Source: Asaia bogorensis
GTDB lineage: Bacteria > Pseudomonadota > Alphaproteobacteria > Acetobacterales > Acetobacteraceae
Direction: 5' to 3'
Assembly (NCBI GenBank): GCA_945873195.1
Contig: CAMCDA010000019.1
Coordinates: 1-38,097, forward strand
DNA: 38,097 nt
This document shows positions 25,290-32,721 of this stretch, one piece after another. Under the pieces are notes generated by a model, which made no database searches, had not been told where the DNA came from, and worked only from the letters and a program-made list of their open reading frames with translations. How positions within the stretch are numbered: position 1 is the stretch's first letter; every line of letters begins with the position of its first letter. A program made the translations under genes and the position numbers.

Positions 25290-26042
25290 ATGGATCTCAA
25301 GGGCGCGGTCGCGCTGGTGACCGGCGGCAATGGCGGATTGGGCCAGCGCATCTGTCATGCCTTGGCGGCGGAGGGCGCGCATATCGCGGTTGTGTATGCG
25401 CAAAGCCGTGACCAGGCCGAGGGCGTCGCGCGCGACCTGACGTCACGCTATCAGATCAACGCCGCCGCCTTCGGCTGCGACATCACCGATGCCACGGCCG
25501 TGGCGGCGCTGGTCGATGACGTGACCCGGCGCTTCGGCCGCCTGGATATCCTGGTCAACGACGCGGCCTACAACAAGGCGATCCGCTTCAACGATCTGGA
25601 TAACCTGACGCTTGAGGTCTGGGAGAAGATCATGGCGGTCAACCTGACCGGGCCGATGCAGCTCATCAAGGCGGTCGCGCCCGTGATGAAGGCGCAAGGA
25701 CAGGGGCGGATCGTCAACATCTCCTCGGTCGCGGGCCTGCATCCGACCGGATCATCGATCGCCTATGCGGTGTCGAAGGCGGGGCTGATCCATCTGACGC
25801 GCTGCATGGCGGTGGGCCTGGCGCCGGAGACGCTGGTGAACTGCGTGGCGCCCGGGTTGCTGGAGGGCACGCGCGCCACATCCAACCTGCTGCCCGAACA
25901 TATCGAGCGTTCGGCGGCCGGCTCGGTGCTGAAGAAGGCCGCCGACAAGGATGACTGCGCCGACATGGTGGTGACGATGTGCCGCACGGACACGATGACC
26001 GGGCAAACGGTTGTCATTGATTCCGGGCGTGTTTTTCACTGA
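25290..26042 (+). CDS. Short-chain dehydrogenase/reductase (SDR)
   Basis: The 250-aa classical SDR oxidises or reduces a carbonyl/alcohol with NAD(P). The cofactor motif is TGGNGGLG (11-18). The catalytic set is Asn118, Ser146, Tyr159 and Lys163 (YAVSK). The NNAG motif reads NDAA (90-93), a mild deviation. It lies 45 bp after the Bug protein gene and 77 bp before the second BVMO, so it could supply the ketone that the monooxygenase oxidises; this is inference from context. AAGGGAAAACTC lies before the ATG. Confidence 0.92.
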   Translation: MDLKGAVALVTGGNGGLGQRICHALAAEGAHIAVVYAQSRDQAEGVARDLTSRYQINAAAFGCDITDATAVAALVDDVTRRFGRLDILVNDAAYNKAIRFNDLDNLTLEVWEKIMAVNLTGPMQLIKAVAPVMKAQGQGRIVNISSVAGLHPTGSSIAYAVSKAGLIHLTRCMAVGLAPETLVNCVAPGLLEGTRATSNLLPEHIERSAAGSVLKKAADKDDCADMVVTMCRTDTMTGQTVVIDSGRVFH

Positions 26043-26119
26043 ACCACGGCCGAGTTGAGGTTGGCGCGGGAAGGCGATAACCTTGGCGCCAGCACGCTAT
26101 AGAGGGTACGAAAAATACT

Positions 26120-27913
26120 ATGTCCGAGACCAAGGAAAAAGCATCACCCGGAAGGGTCCAGAACCCGAACGCCGCCGCGGTGCGCGTGGCGTTCGACCCG
26201 CTGCGGCCGACCGACAAGCCGCAGGAATTCTATGAGGATATCAAGCAGAAATTCGCGGAAGCGCGCGATCTGCGGCTCAGCTACCGGCCGGACGGACGGG
26301 CGCAATATACCTCGGAACTGACGGGCGATCTGGCGAAGTACGAGGTTGATCCCTGGGTTGAGGAAATCATCCAGCGTGATCCGATCAACGACACGGTCGA
26401 ATGCCTGTTCATCGGCGGCGGCTTTTCCGCCCTGCTGACGGCGGCGCGCCTGCGTGAAAAGGGTGTCGAGAGCATCCGCATCGTGGAACGCGGCGGCGAT
26501 GTCGGCGGAACCTGGTACTGGAACCGCTATCCCGGCGCCGCCTGCGACGTGTCGGCCTATGACTACCTGCCGCTGCTGGATGAGCTGAACTACGTCCCCG
26601 GCAGCTTCTTCGCCAAGGGGCCGGAAATCTTCGCGCATTGCCAGGCGATCGCGCGCAAGTACAACCTTTACGAGTTGGCGGTGTTCCAGACCACGGTGAC
26701 CTCCACCGTGTGGGACGAGGCGGCGAAGCTGTGGCGCGTCAGCACCGATCGCGGCGACGTCCTGTCCGCCCGTTTCGTGATCTGCGCCAACGGCACCCTG
26801 TCCAAGCCCAAGCTGTCGAAGATCGACGGCATGGAATCGTTCAAGGGCCATTCGTTCCATACCTCGCGCTTCGACTATGCCTATACGGGGTCGGATCTTT
26901 CCAACCTCAAGGACGCGGTCGTCGGCATCATCGGCACCGGCGCATCGGCCGTGCAGATCATTCCGCGCCTGGGACGGGCGTCAAAGGAACTGTATGTGTT
27001 CCAGCGCACGCCGTCGGCGATCGACATCCGTGACGACATCCCGACCGATCCCAACTGGGCGGCGGCGTTGAAGCCCGGCTGGCAGAAGGAACGGCTGCAA
27101 CGCCACATGCAGGGTCCGCAACTGACCGAACAGCAGAAGGCCGATCTGGCCGCCCTGCCGCGGGATGTGAAGATCCAGCGCCAGGAAAACCAGAACATCG
27201 AGCATCAGATGCGCATCCACGCGCGCGTCGATGAGATCGTGAAGGACAAGGCCACGGCCGAGGCGCTGAAGCCCTGGTACATGCATCGCTGCAAGCGCCC
27301 CTGCTACGACGACGAGTACCTCCCGGCGTTCAACCTGCCGAACGTCCACCTGGTGGACACCAACGGCAAGGGCGTGACCGAGATCAACGAGCGCGGCGTC
27401 GTGTTCGAGGGGACGGAATATCCCGTCGACGTGCTGATCTATGCCACCGGCTTCGAAGTGCAGGTGACCGGGATCTACAACGACATCCGTGGCGAGAACG
27501 GCCTGGAACTGAACGAGAAGTATGCCGATGGCATGCGGACCGTGCTGGGCATCCACTCGGCCGGCTACCCGAACCTGTTCATCATGGGCGGGTATCAGGC
27601 GTCGTTCCAGTTCAACCTGACGTTCATGCTGCAGACACAGGGCCAGCACATCGCCGAATGCGTCAAGTATGTCCGTGATCACGGCTTCACGACGATCGAC
27701 GCCAAGCCGGACACGGAGCAGTGGTGGGTGGATGAAGTGATCCGCCACCGCGGCAAGACGAACCGGAACAAGGAATGCACCCCCGGCTACTATAACTTCG
27801 AGGGTGAGTCGAACCGGCGTCAGGACGGCAACTACAACGGCGGCTTCCTGCAGTACTACACGCACATGCAGGCGCTGGAGAAGGAAATGGCACAGCACTT
27901 CGTCTTCAGCTGA
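26120..27913 (+). CDS. Second Baeyer-Villiger-type flavin monooxygenase
   Basis: The 597-aa protein is paralogous to the one at 16497. Shared segments include GGTWYWNRYPG, SFHTSR, GIIGTGASAVQ, LYVFQRTPS, HRCKRP and PVDVLIYATGF. The FAD motif is FIGGGFSALL (97-106), with Gly99/Gly101 kept and Ala in place of the third glycine. The BVMO fingerprint reads F241-K-G243-x3-H247-x3-F251, so the usual Trp is Phe and no Pro follows. It may be a substrate-specific variant or act on heteroatoms. It stands last in the Bug-SDR-BVMO run and is followed by a strong hairpin. Confidence 0.9.
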   Translation: MSETKEKASPGRVQNPNAAAVRVAFDPLRPTDKPQEFYEDIKQKFAEARDLRLSYRPDGRAQYTSELTGDLAKYEVDPWVEEIIQRDPINDTVECLFIGGGFSALLTAARLREKGVESIRIVERGGDVGGTWYWNRYPGAACDVSAYDYLPLLDELNYVPGSFFAKGPEIFAHCQAIARKYNLYELAVFQTTVTSTVWDEAAKLWRVSTDRGDVLSARFVICANGTLSKPKLSKIDGMESFKGHSFHTSRFDYAYTGSDLSNLKDAVVGIIGTGASAVQIIPRLGRASKELYVFQRTPSAIDIRDDIPTDPNWAAALKPGWQKERLQRHMQGPQLTEQQKADLAALPRDVKIQRQENQNIEHQMRIHARVDEIVKDKATAEALKPWYMHRCKRPCYDDEYLPAFNLPNVHLVDTNGKGVTEINERGVVFEGTEYPVDVLIYATGFEVQVTGIYNDIRGENGLELNEKYADGMRTVLGIHSAGYPNLFIMGGYQASFQFNLTFMLQTQGQHIAECVKYVRDHGFTTIDAKPDTEQWWVDEVIRHRGKTNRNKECTPGYYNFEGESNRRQDGNYNGGFLQYYTHMQALEKEMAQHFVFS

Positions 27914-27926
27914 GCCACTGACGACA

Positions 27927-27956
27927 CCGTCCGGGGGCGATACCGCCCCCGGACGG
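27927..27956. terminator. 13-bp-stem hairpin after second BVMO gene
   Basis: The perfect stem CCGTCCGGGGGCG / CGCCCCCGGACGG with loop ATAC begins 13 bases after the BVMO stop. It separates that transcript from mazEF. Confidence 0.8.
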
Positions 27957-27978
27957 ACGCAGCTATGTATCGACAATG

Positions 27979-28007
27979 TTGACACGCCGACCAGCTGAGC
28001 CCATAAG
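27979..28007 (+). promoter_or_regulatory. Predicted mazEF promoter, near-leaderless
   Basis: A consensus TTGACA (27979-27984) and CATAAG (28002-28007) are separated by 17 bases. The -10 box ends 3 bases before the first ATG (28011), and a second ATG follows at 28014. Transcription would start at or next to the start codon, giving a leaderless mRNA. Confidence 0.45.
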
Positions 28008-28010
28008 GGC

Positions 28011-28256
28011 ATGATGAAGGTCGTCGTGAAGAAATGGGGCAACAGTGCCTCGGTCCGTATCCCCGCATCGGTGATGACAGCGGCATCCTTGTCGCTCGAT
28101 CAGGCCGTCGATGTGCGCGAAGAAGCTGGCCGCATTATCATCGAACCGATACGGGAGGAATCGCCCGATCTCGCGGACCTCATCGCCGGCATTACGGACG
28201 AAAACACCCATGCCGCGATCGATTTCGGTGCCCCGGTCGGCCGAGAGACCTGGTGA
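28011..28256 (+). CDS. mazE: MazE/AbrB-type antitoxin
   Basis: The 81-aa protein has a SpoVT/AbrB swapped-hairpin DNA-binding domain: KVVVKKWGNSASVRIPASVM (residues 3-22), then a DVREEAGRIIIEPI strand pair. The C-terminal tail is acidic (SPDLADLIAGITDENTH), as expected for the part that wraps the MazF toxin. The start may be the ATG at 28011 or at 28014. It overlaps mazF by 3 bases (GTGA). The promoter above it is predicted to be near-leaderless, and MazE-MazF would be expected to repress it. Confidence 0.9.
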   Translation: MMKVVVKKWGNSASVRIPASVMTAASLSLDQAVDVREEAGRIIIEPIREESPDLADLIAGITDENTHAAIDFGAPVGRETW

Positions 28257-28588
28257 CACGCCCCGCCGCCGTTCCGGATGCGGGGGATGTCGTCTGGCTC
28301 CAATTTGATCCTCAGGCCGGCCACGAACAGGCGGGGCACCGTCCCGCCGTTGTCCTCAGCTCCGCGAGCTACAACGGCAAGACCGGGTTGATGGTGTGCT
28401 GCCCATTGACCACGCGGATCAAGGGCTACCCGTTTGAAGTGCCGATCGCCGGCACGCCAGCCGCCGTGGTTCTCTCCGATCAGGTCAAGAACCTCGACTG
28501 GCGCGCCCACAAGGCGGTCCGAAAGGGGCGGGTATCGGACCTGGAACTTGCCCAGGTCCGCGCGAAGCTACGCGCCCTGATCGGCTGA
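28253..28588 (+). CDS. mazF: MazF-family endoribonuclease toxin
   Basis: The 111-aa protein of the PemK/MazF fold cleaves mRNA at short sequences when free of MazE. Family segments are GDVVWLQFDPQAGHEQAGHRP at the start, AVVLSSASYN, the CCPLTTRIKGYPFEV core with the catalytic-type Thr/Arg region, and VVLSDQVKNLDWR. I chose the GTG at 28253, which overlaps the mazE stop (GTGA), giving a protein of normal length. An open frame upstream to 28034 is only the alternative frame of mazE. The module is complete and plausibly functional. Confidence 0.92.
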   Translation: MTRPAAVPDAGDVVWLQFDPQAGHEQAGHRPAVVLSSASYNGKTGLMVCCPLTTRIKGYPFEVPIAGTPAAVVLSDQVKNLDWRAHKAVRKGRVSDLELAQVRAKLRALIG

Positions 28589-28598
28589 CCCGCGCCCT

Positions 28599-29813
28599 TC
28601 AGTAAGCGGCTTCCAACAACCGCACCGCATCCTCGATCTGATCCGAGGCCGACCGCACGCCGGCATTAGCATTGAAATTCTTCACGGTTTCATTGGCGAT
28701 ATTCCGCAAATCATCACGCGGAATCTGCAATTGCCGCAGCCGCGTCGGCACGCCGATCCGCGCGTACAGCCCTTCCAGCATATCCGCCACCGCCAGCGCG
28801 GCTTCCGGCCCGTTCATCCCGTCCCGCCAGACCTCCAGCGCCTCGGCGACCTGCCGCGCGGTGGGGAGGTCCACGGCCTGGGCCAGGCGGATTTTCGGGG
28901 CATGCACGACCGACGTCGACTCACCCTGCCCAACATGCGGATAGCGCACATGCAACGCGGTCGAGACGGCATAGTTGCCCGAGAAAACACCGCCGCGAAA
29001 CCGGCTGATCCCATCATCCTCAGCCCGGTTCTGCAAAAAGGCGGCAATGCAAAGAGCCGTCCGCAATGACGGGTTGTCGAGCTCATCCATCAACCGCGGA
29101 TACGCGCGATAGGCCAGCCGGAACGCGTGGTTCCGATCGCCCTCGGCCAACGGATTGATATCGATCTGCGCCATCGCGCTGACGACGCTGGCGAACACCG
29201 TTGTGGCCGTGGAACGGATCACGTCAGGTGGCGCGCTGAGCAGCGTGTCGTTATCGAGGAAGATCGCCCGCGGCCGGGTCTTCGGATCGAAATACTCCAT
29301 CCGATGATCAAGGTCCGGGTTCTTCAGCCCCGTGCCGGCGCGGTTCATGGCGCTGGTCGGCGTGGTCGGGATGTTGATGATCGGCGGCTTCGGCGCCATC
29401 AGCCGGGGGCTGTAGGCCGGCGCGCCGTCGGGATACTGCGTCATGATCTCGAACGGATCGCCGGGTTCGGCCAGGAAGATCGCCACCGCCCGCGTCGCCA
29501 CGATCACACTGCCGCCGCCCACCGCGATCAGCAGATCCGCCCCCGCTTCCCGCGCCGCGTCCGTGGCGCCGCGGACCGAGGCATAAGTCGAATCCTTCTC
29601 GATCCCGTCATAAACGCCAGCGTAACGGTCACCCAGCGCGGCGGCGATCCGCTGGACGGTATCAGTGCGCCGGTTGACGGAAGGTGAGCAGACGACGAAG
29701 CCGCGCTTCGCCCCGGCCCGCGCCACCGCGTCCTTCAGGCTGTCCTCGATGACGCGTGCCCCGCAATGCAGGCGCCAGTCATGGCCGGCGGCGCGGAATG
29801 TCTGTTCGCTCAT
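28599..29813 (-). CDS. Fe-ADH-family protein lacking the metal ligands
   Basis: The 404-aa protein has the dehydroquinate synthase-like/iron-containing alcohol dehydrogenase fold. The NAD(P) site is AVGGGSVI (97-104), with a following IPTTPTSAMNR segment. Where active members carry the Asp and the His residues that hold the metal, this protein has Thr205, Ser209, Tyr281, Thr285 and Gln296. In place of the canonical His pattern it reads NYAVSTALH and HVGQGES. This is an alignment by eye, but the pattern fails at every ligand. It could be a metal-independent relative such as a maleylacetate-reductase type. It is the last gene of an operon behind the DUF35 and thiolase-like genes (30-bp gap). 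Confidence 0.82.
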   Translation of the reverse strand: MSEQTFRAAGHDWRLHCGARVIEDSLKDAVARAGAKRGFVVCSPSVNRRTDTVQRIAAALGDRYAGVYDGIEKDSTYASVRGATDAAREAGADLLIAVGGGSVIVATRAVAIFLAEPGDPFEIMTQYPDGAPAYSPRLMAPKPPIINIPTTPTSAMNRAGTGLKNPDLDHRMEYFDPKTRPRAIFLDNDTLLSAPPDVIRSTATTVFASVVSAMAQIDINPLAEGDRNHAFRLAYRAYPRLMDELDNPSLRTALCIAAFLQNRAEDDGISRFRGGVFSGNYAVSTALHVRYPHVGQGESTSVVHAPKIRLAQAVDLPTARQVAEALEVWRDGMNGPEAALAVADMLEGLYARIGVPTRLRQLQIPRDDLRNIANETVKNFNANAGVRSASDQIEDAVRLLEAAY

Positions 29814-29843
29814 GGTATTCGCCGTTCGTTATGGTTTATAAAA

Positions 29844-31028
29844 TCAGTAGGGGTCGCGCACGAAGATGAAGGTCGTTCCGGTAACGATTGGCGCGCTCGC
29901 CCCCACGAACGACACATTCGCATCCTTCACCTGGCGTGACCCCGCTCGGCCTGACGCTTGCAACGCGCCCTCGATGATGTGCCACAACCCGTGGATACGC
30001 CCGGTGCCCAGGCTGCCGCCGAAGGTGTTCAACGGCAGTTCGCCATCCAGCTCGATGCGCCCGTCCTGGATGAAGTCCAGCGCCTCCCCTTCCTTGCAGA
30101 AGCCATAGGATTCCAGGCCATAGATCACGGATGCGGAGAACCCATCATAGATCTGAGCGACATCAACATCCTTCGGGGTGAACCCGGACCGTTCCCAGGT
30201 CAGCTTCGCCGAACTGCTGCCACCTTCCATATAGCTGGAGAGGCTTCCGATGCGGCCGGCCGTTTCAAAGTGCAGCCGCTGGCCATAGCCGGCGATGTAG
30301 GCGGGCGTGGGCTTCAGATCGCGCGCCCGATCAGCCGTGGTCAGCACGACGGCGACCGCGCCCTGCACCGGAATGTCGCAATCGAACAGACAGAATGGAT
30401 ACGCAACCATGCGGGAGTCGAAATAGTCTTCCCGCGTCAGCGGCGTGCCGTAGAACCAGGCATGCGGATTGTGCTGCGTGTGCTTGCGCTGAGTCACCGC
30501 CAGTGTCGCCATCTTGTCCCGGCTCTGGCCATGCCGTTCCAGCCAGCGTGTATAGGCAACCGCCATGCCCTGCCCCGGCCCGCCAAATCCATAGGGCGCC
30601 GTGAACTGGGCCGCGCCGGCCGCCTGCGCGCCGGGCAGGTTCTGATAGGTGCCGCGCGGATTATGCATCGCCCGCCAGACAACCGCGTATTTGCACACGC
30701 CCGCCAGCAACGCGTTCACCGCCTGCTGCACCGCGCCGCCGATGTTCGTTGTCCCGACCTGGATGTGCCATGTCAGGTTCGGCAGCTTCAGCATCGCCAT
30801 CATGCAATTGACGGACACGACCGAAATGCCATCCACCTCCGCATGCCCGGTCGCCGGCAATTCGGGATAGGTGGCCAGGCCGTCGATGTCCGACATTTCC
30901 AGCCCCGAATCCGCGACCGCGCCGCGCACCGCTTCCAGCGCATGCGCCGCGAGCGGGATATCGGCCGACCGTGTGACCTTGGAGTAGCCGACGCCGCTGA
31001 TGGCGATCTTGCAACGGTTTTCCCACAT
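29844..31028 (-). CDS. Thiolase-like protein (SCP2/Ltp2-type aldolase candidate)
   Basis: The 394-aa protein has the non-decarboxylating thiolase fold. The opening is AISGVGYSK, and the C-terminal half shows the SCP2-thiolase landmarks GFTPKDVDV, YDGFS, GEALDFI and LNTFGGSLGTGRIHG. The usual nucleophilic cysteine block reads VGTTNIGGAV (91-100) with no cysteine. Tyr294 stands where thiolases have the active His of the HDCFS block. This combination, plus the DUF35 gene 13 bp upstream, resembles the Ltp2-ChsH2 retro-aldolase pair of steroid side-chain degradation. An aldolase, not a thiolase, is therefore my preferred reading. Confidence 0.83.
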   Translation of the reverse strand: MWENRCKIAISGVGYSKVTRSADIPLAAHALEAVRGAVADSGLEMSDIDGLATYPELPATGHAEVDGISVVSVNCMMAMLKLPNLTWHIQVGTTNIGGAVQQAVNALLAGVCKYAVVWRAMHNPRGTYQNLPGAQAAGAAQFTAPYGFGGPGQGMAVAYTRWLERHGQSRDKMATLAVTQRKHTQHNPHAWFYGTPLTREDYFDSRMVAYPFCLFDCDIPVQGAVAVVLTTADRARDLKPTPAYIAGYGQRLHFETAGRIGSLSSYMEGGSSSAKLTWERSGFTPKDVDVAQIYDGFSASVIYGLESYGFCKEGEALDFIQDGRIELDGELPLNTFGGSLGTGRIHGLWHIIEGALQASGRAGSRQVKDANVSFVGASAPIVTGTTFIFVRDPY

Positions 31029-31041
31029 GGGATTTTCCCCC

Positions 31042-31470
31042 TTAATCGCCAGCGAGCCGAAACTGCGGCAGCGTGATCTCGTCGTTCAGCTTCTCGAAGA
31101 TGACTTCCACCCGCCGCCCGACCTTGGCCTCGGTGTAGGGAACACCAAGCAGATTCCCTGCCATCAGCGCGCCCGGCGCGTCATCGAGTTCCACGACGAT
31201 GCTGGCGTAGGGCACGACCGAGGCAAAGCGCTTGTCGCCGGTGTGATACATGATCGTGTAGGCGTAGATCGTTCCGACACCGCGCACGGGCTCGAACTTC
31301 AGGTCGATGCCCATGCATTGGACGCAGGTCGGATAGGGCGGGTGCTGGATATTCCCGCACGCCTGACAGCGTTGCAGTTCCAGCGCGCCCTTCCTGGCCG
31401 CATCCCAGAACGGCCGGGTCCACTCGTTCGGAACGGGGATCGGCCGGGTCACCTTGCTCCAGTCACTCAT
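31042..31470 (-). CDS. DUF35/ChsH2-like Zn-ribbon OB-fold protein
   Basis: The 142-aa protein is built of an N-terminal helix, a zinc ribbon with Cys35, Cys38, Cys49 and Cys52 (CQACG ... CVQC), and an OB-fold domain (YAYTIMYHTG ... YASIVVELDD). Such proteins bind acyl-CoA and act as subunits of thiolase-like aldolases or dehydratases. The downstream thiolase-like gene begins 13 bp later, the standard arrangement. I chose the ATG at 31470 after AAGGCGAATGGA; the open frame extends 29 codons upstream without family similarity. It is divergent from an LLM oxidoreductase gene. Confidence 0.9.
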   Translation of the reverse strand: MSDWSKVTRPIPVPNEWTRPFWDAARKGALELQRCQACGNIQHPPYPTCVQCMGIDLKFEPVRGVGTIYAYTIMYHTGDKRFASVVPYASIVVELDDAPGALMAGNLLGVPYTEAKVGRRVEVIFEKLNDEITLPQFRLAGD

Positions 31471-31598
31471 TCCATTCGCCTTGTGTGTCCGGTTCGCCAA
31501 GAAGTCTAAAGGCCCGCCCCGATCGGGGATAGGCCCTCTCGCGGGCGCCTGTCCCATGTGGGATACTGCGCGCGCGAACGATCAGAACCGAGGCGACG

Positions 31599-32675
31599 AT
31601 GAAGATTGGCATCCTTTATACATCCCACCCCGACCCGGCGACGGAGCCGCATCCGTACCACGCCGTGCATTCCCGCACGACGCGGGAAGTGCTGGAGGCA
31701 GAGGCGCTGGGCTTCGACAGCATCTGGATCGCCGAACACCATTTCTCCGACAAGTACGGCATCATGCCGGACCCGTTCAGCTATCTGTGCTACCTCGCCG
31801 CGCTGACCAAGCGGATCAAGCTGTGCGCCGGCGTGATGGTCGTGCCGCTGCACCATCCGATGCGGATCGTGGAAAACGCCGCCTTCATCGACATCCTCAG
31901 CAATGGCCGGTTCCAGCTTGGCCTCGGCTCCGGCTACCGCCCCTATGAGTTCGAGGGGCTGGGCGTCGAGTACGAAACCCGCCGCGACATGCAGGAGGAA
32001 GCGATCCCGCTGATCCTGAAGGGCTTCCACGAAAAGCGCATGAAGGCGGAGGGGAAATACTACAATTTCGACATCCCCGCGCCGTATGAGATCTACCCGG
32101 TGCCGGTCCAATTGCCGCATCCGCCGATCTTCATGGGCGCCGGCACGGATCGCTCCATGAGCCAGGCGGCCCGCTGGGGCTTTGGCCTGATGCAATCCAC
32201 CCTGCCCGACCTCGCGACGATCGCCGCGCATATCGAGACCTATCGCTCCCACATGAAGGAAGCGGTCGCGCCGTACAACGCCAACCCGGCCTTCGGGGAA
32301 GTGGACGTCACGCGGCTGGTCTATGTCGCGCCCACCGACGCGCAGGCCAAGGCGGAAAGCGCCGAGGGCGTGGTCCGCCATGTCCGCAGCTTCGTCAGCG
32401 GCGGCACCGGACGCTATTTCGGGGAAGTCACCGCCGAACGGGACGACAACGCGCTGAACTACGACAACCTGGTCGAGAACACGATCCTGCACGGCTCCCC
32501 GGACACCGTGATCCGCAAGATCGAGGAACTGCGGAAGGTCGGCGCCACGTCGATCATGTTGCACTACCCGCCCTATTACGGGCCGGAGCGGACCACGCAG
32601 ATGCTGCGTCTGTTCGCCCGTGAGGTGCTGCCGCATGTGCAGGCGATGGAAGCGCCGCGGCTCGCCGCGGAATAA
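31599..32675 (+). CDS. LLM-class (luciferase-like) flavin-dependent oxidoreductase A
   Basis: The 358-aa protein has the bacterial-luciferase-type TIM barrel using FMN or F420. Family landmarks are LGFDSIWIAEHHF (37-49), MVVPLHHPMRIVENA, and the GRFQLGLGSGYRPYEF block near residue 107. It could oxygenate or reduce a carbonyl substrate. It is divergent from the DUF35-thiolase operon (128 bp apart), and it ends at a perfect hairpin facing the convergent second LLM gene. The substrate is unknown; the cofactor cannot be decided from sequence alone. Confidence 0.9.
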   Translation: MKIGILYTSHPDPATEPHPYHAVHSRTTREVLEAEALGFDSIWIAEHHFSDKYGIMPDPFSYLCYLAALTKRIKLCAGVMVVPLHHPMRIVENAAFIDILSNGRFQLGLGSGYRPYEFEGLGVEYETRRDMQEEAIPLILKGFHEKRMKAEGKYYNFDIPAPYEIYPVPVQLPHPPIFMGAGTDRSMSQAARWGFGLMQSTLPDLATIAAHIETYRSHMKEAVAPYNANPAFGEVDVTRLVYVAPTDAQAKAESAEGVVRHVRSFVSGGTGRYFGEVTAERDDNALNYDNLVENTILHGSPDTVIRKIEELRKVGATSIMLHYPPYYGPERTTQMLRLFAREVLPHVQAMEAPRLAAE

Positions 32676-32686
32676 CGGCAACGATT

Positions 32687-32713
32687 GTCCAGGCGGCGAT
32701 AAGCCGCCTGGAC
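32687..32713. terminator. Bidirectional hairpin between convergent LLM genes
   Basis: The perfect 11-bp stem GTCCAGGCGGC / GCCGCCTGGAC with a GATAA loop lies in the 46-bp gap between two convergent genes. It can serve both strands. Confidence 0.78.
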
Positions 32714-32721
32714 GATCGGCC

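Noticed and set aside
28034-28252. 73-codon extension at the start of mazF
   Set aside because: It is the mazE coding sequence read in another frame. The GTG at 28253, overlapping the mazE stop, gives a normal MazF.
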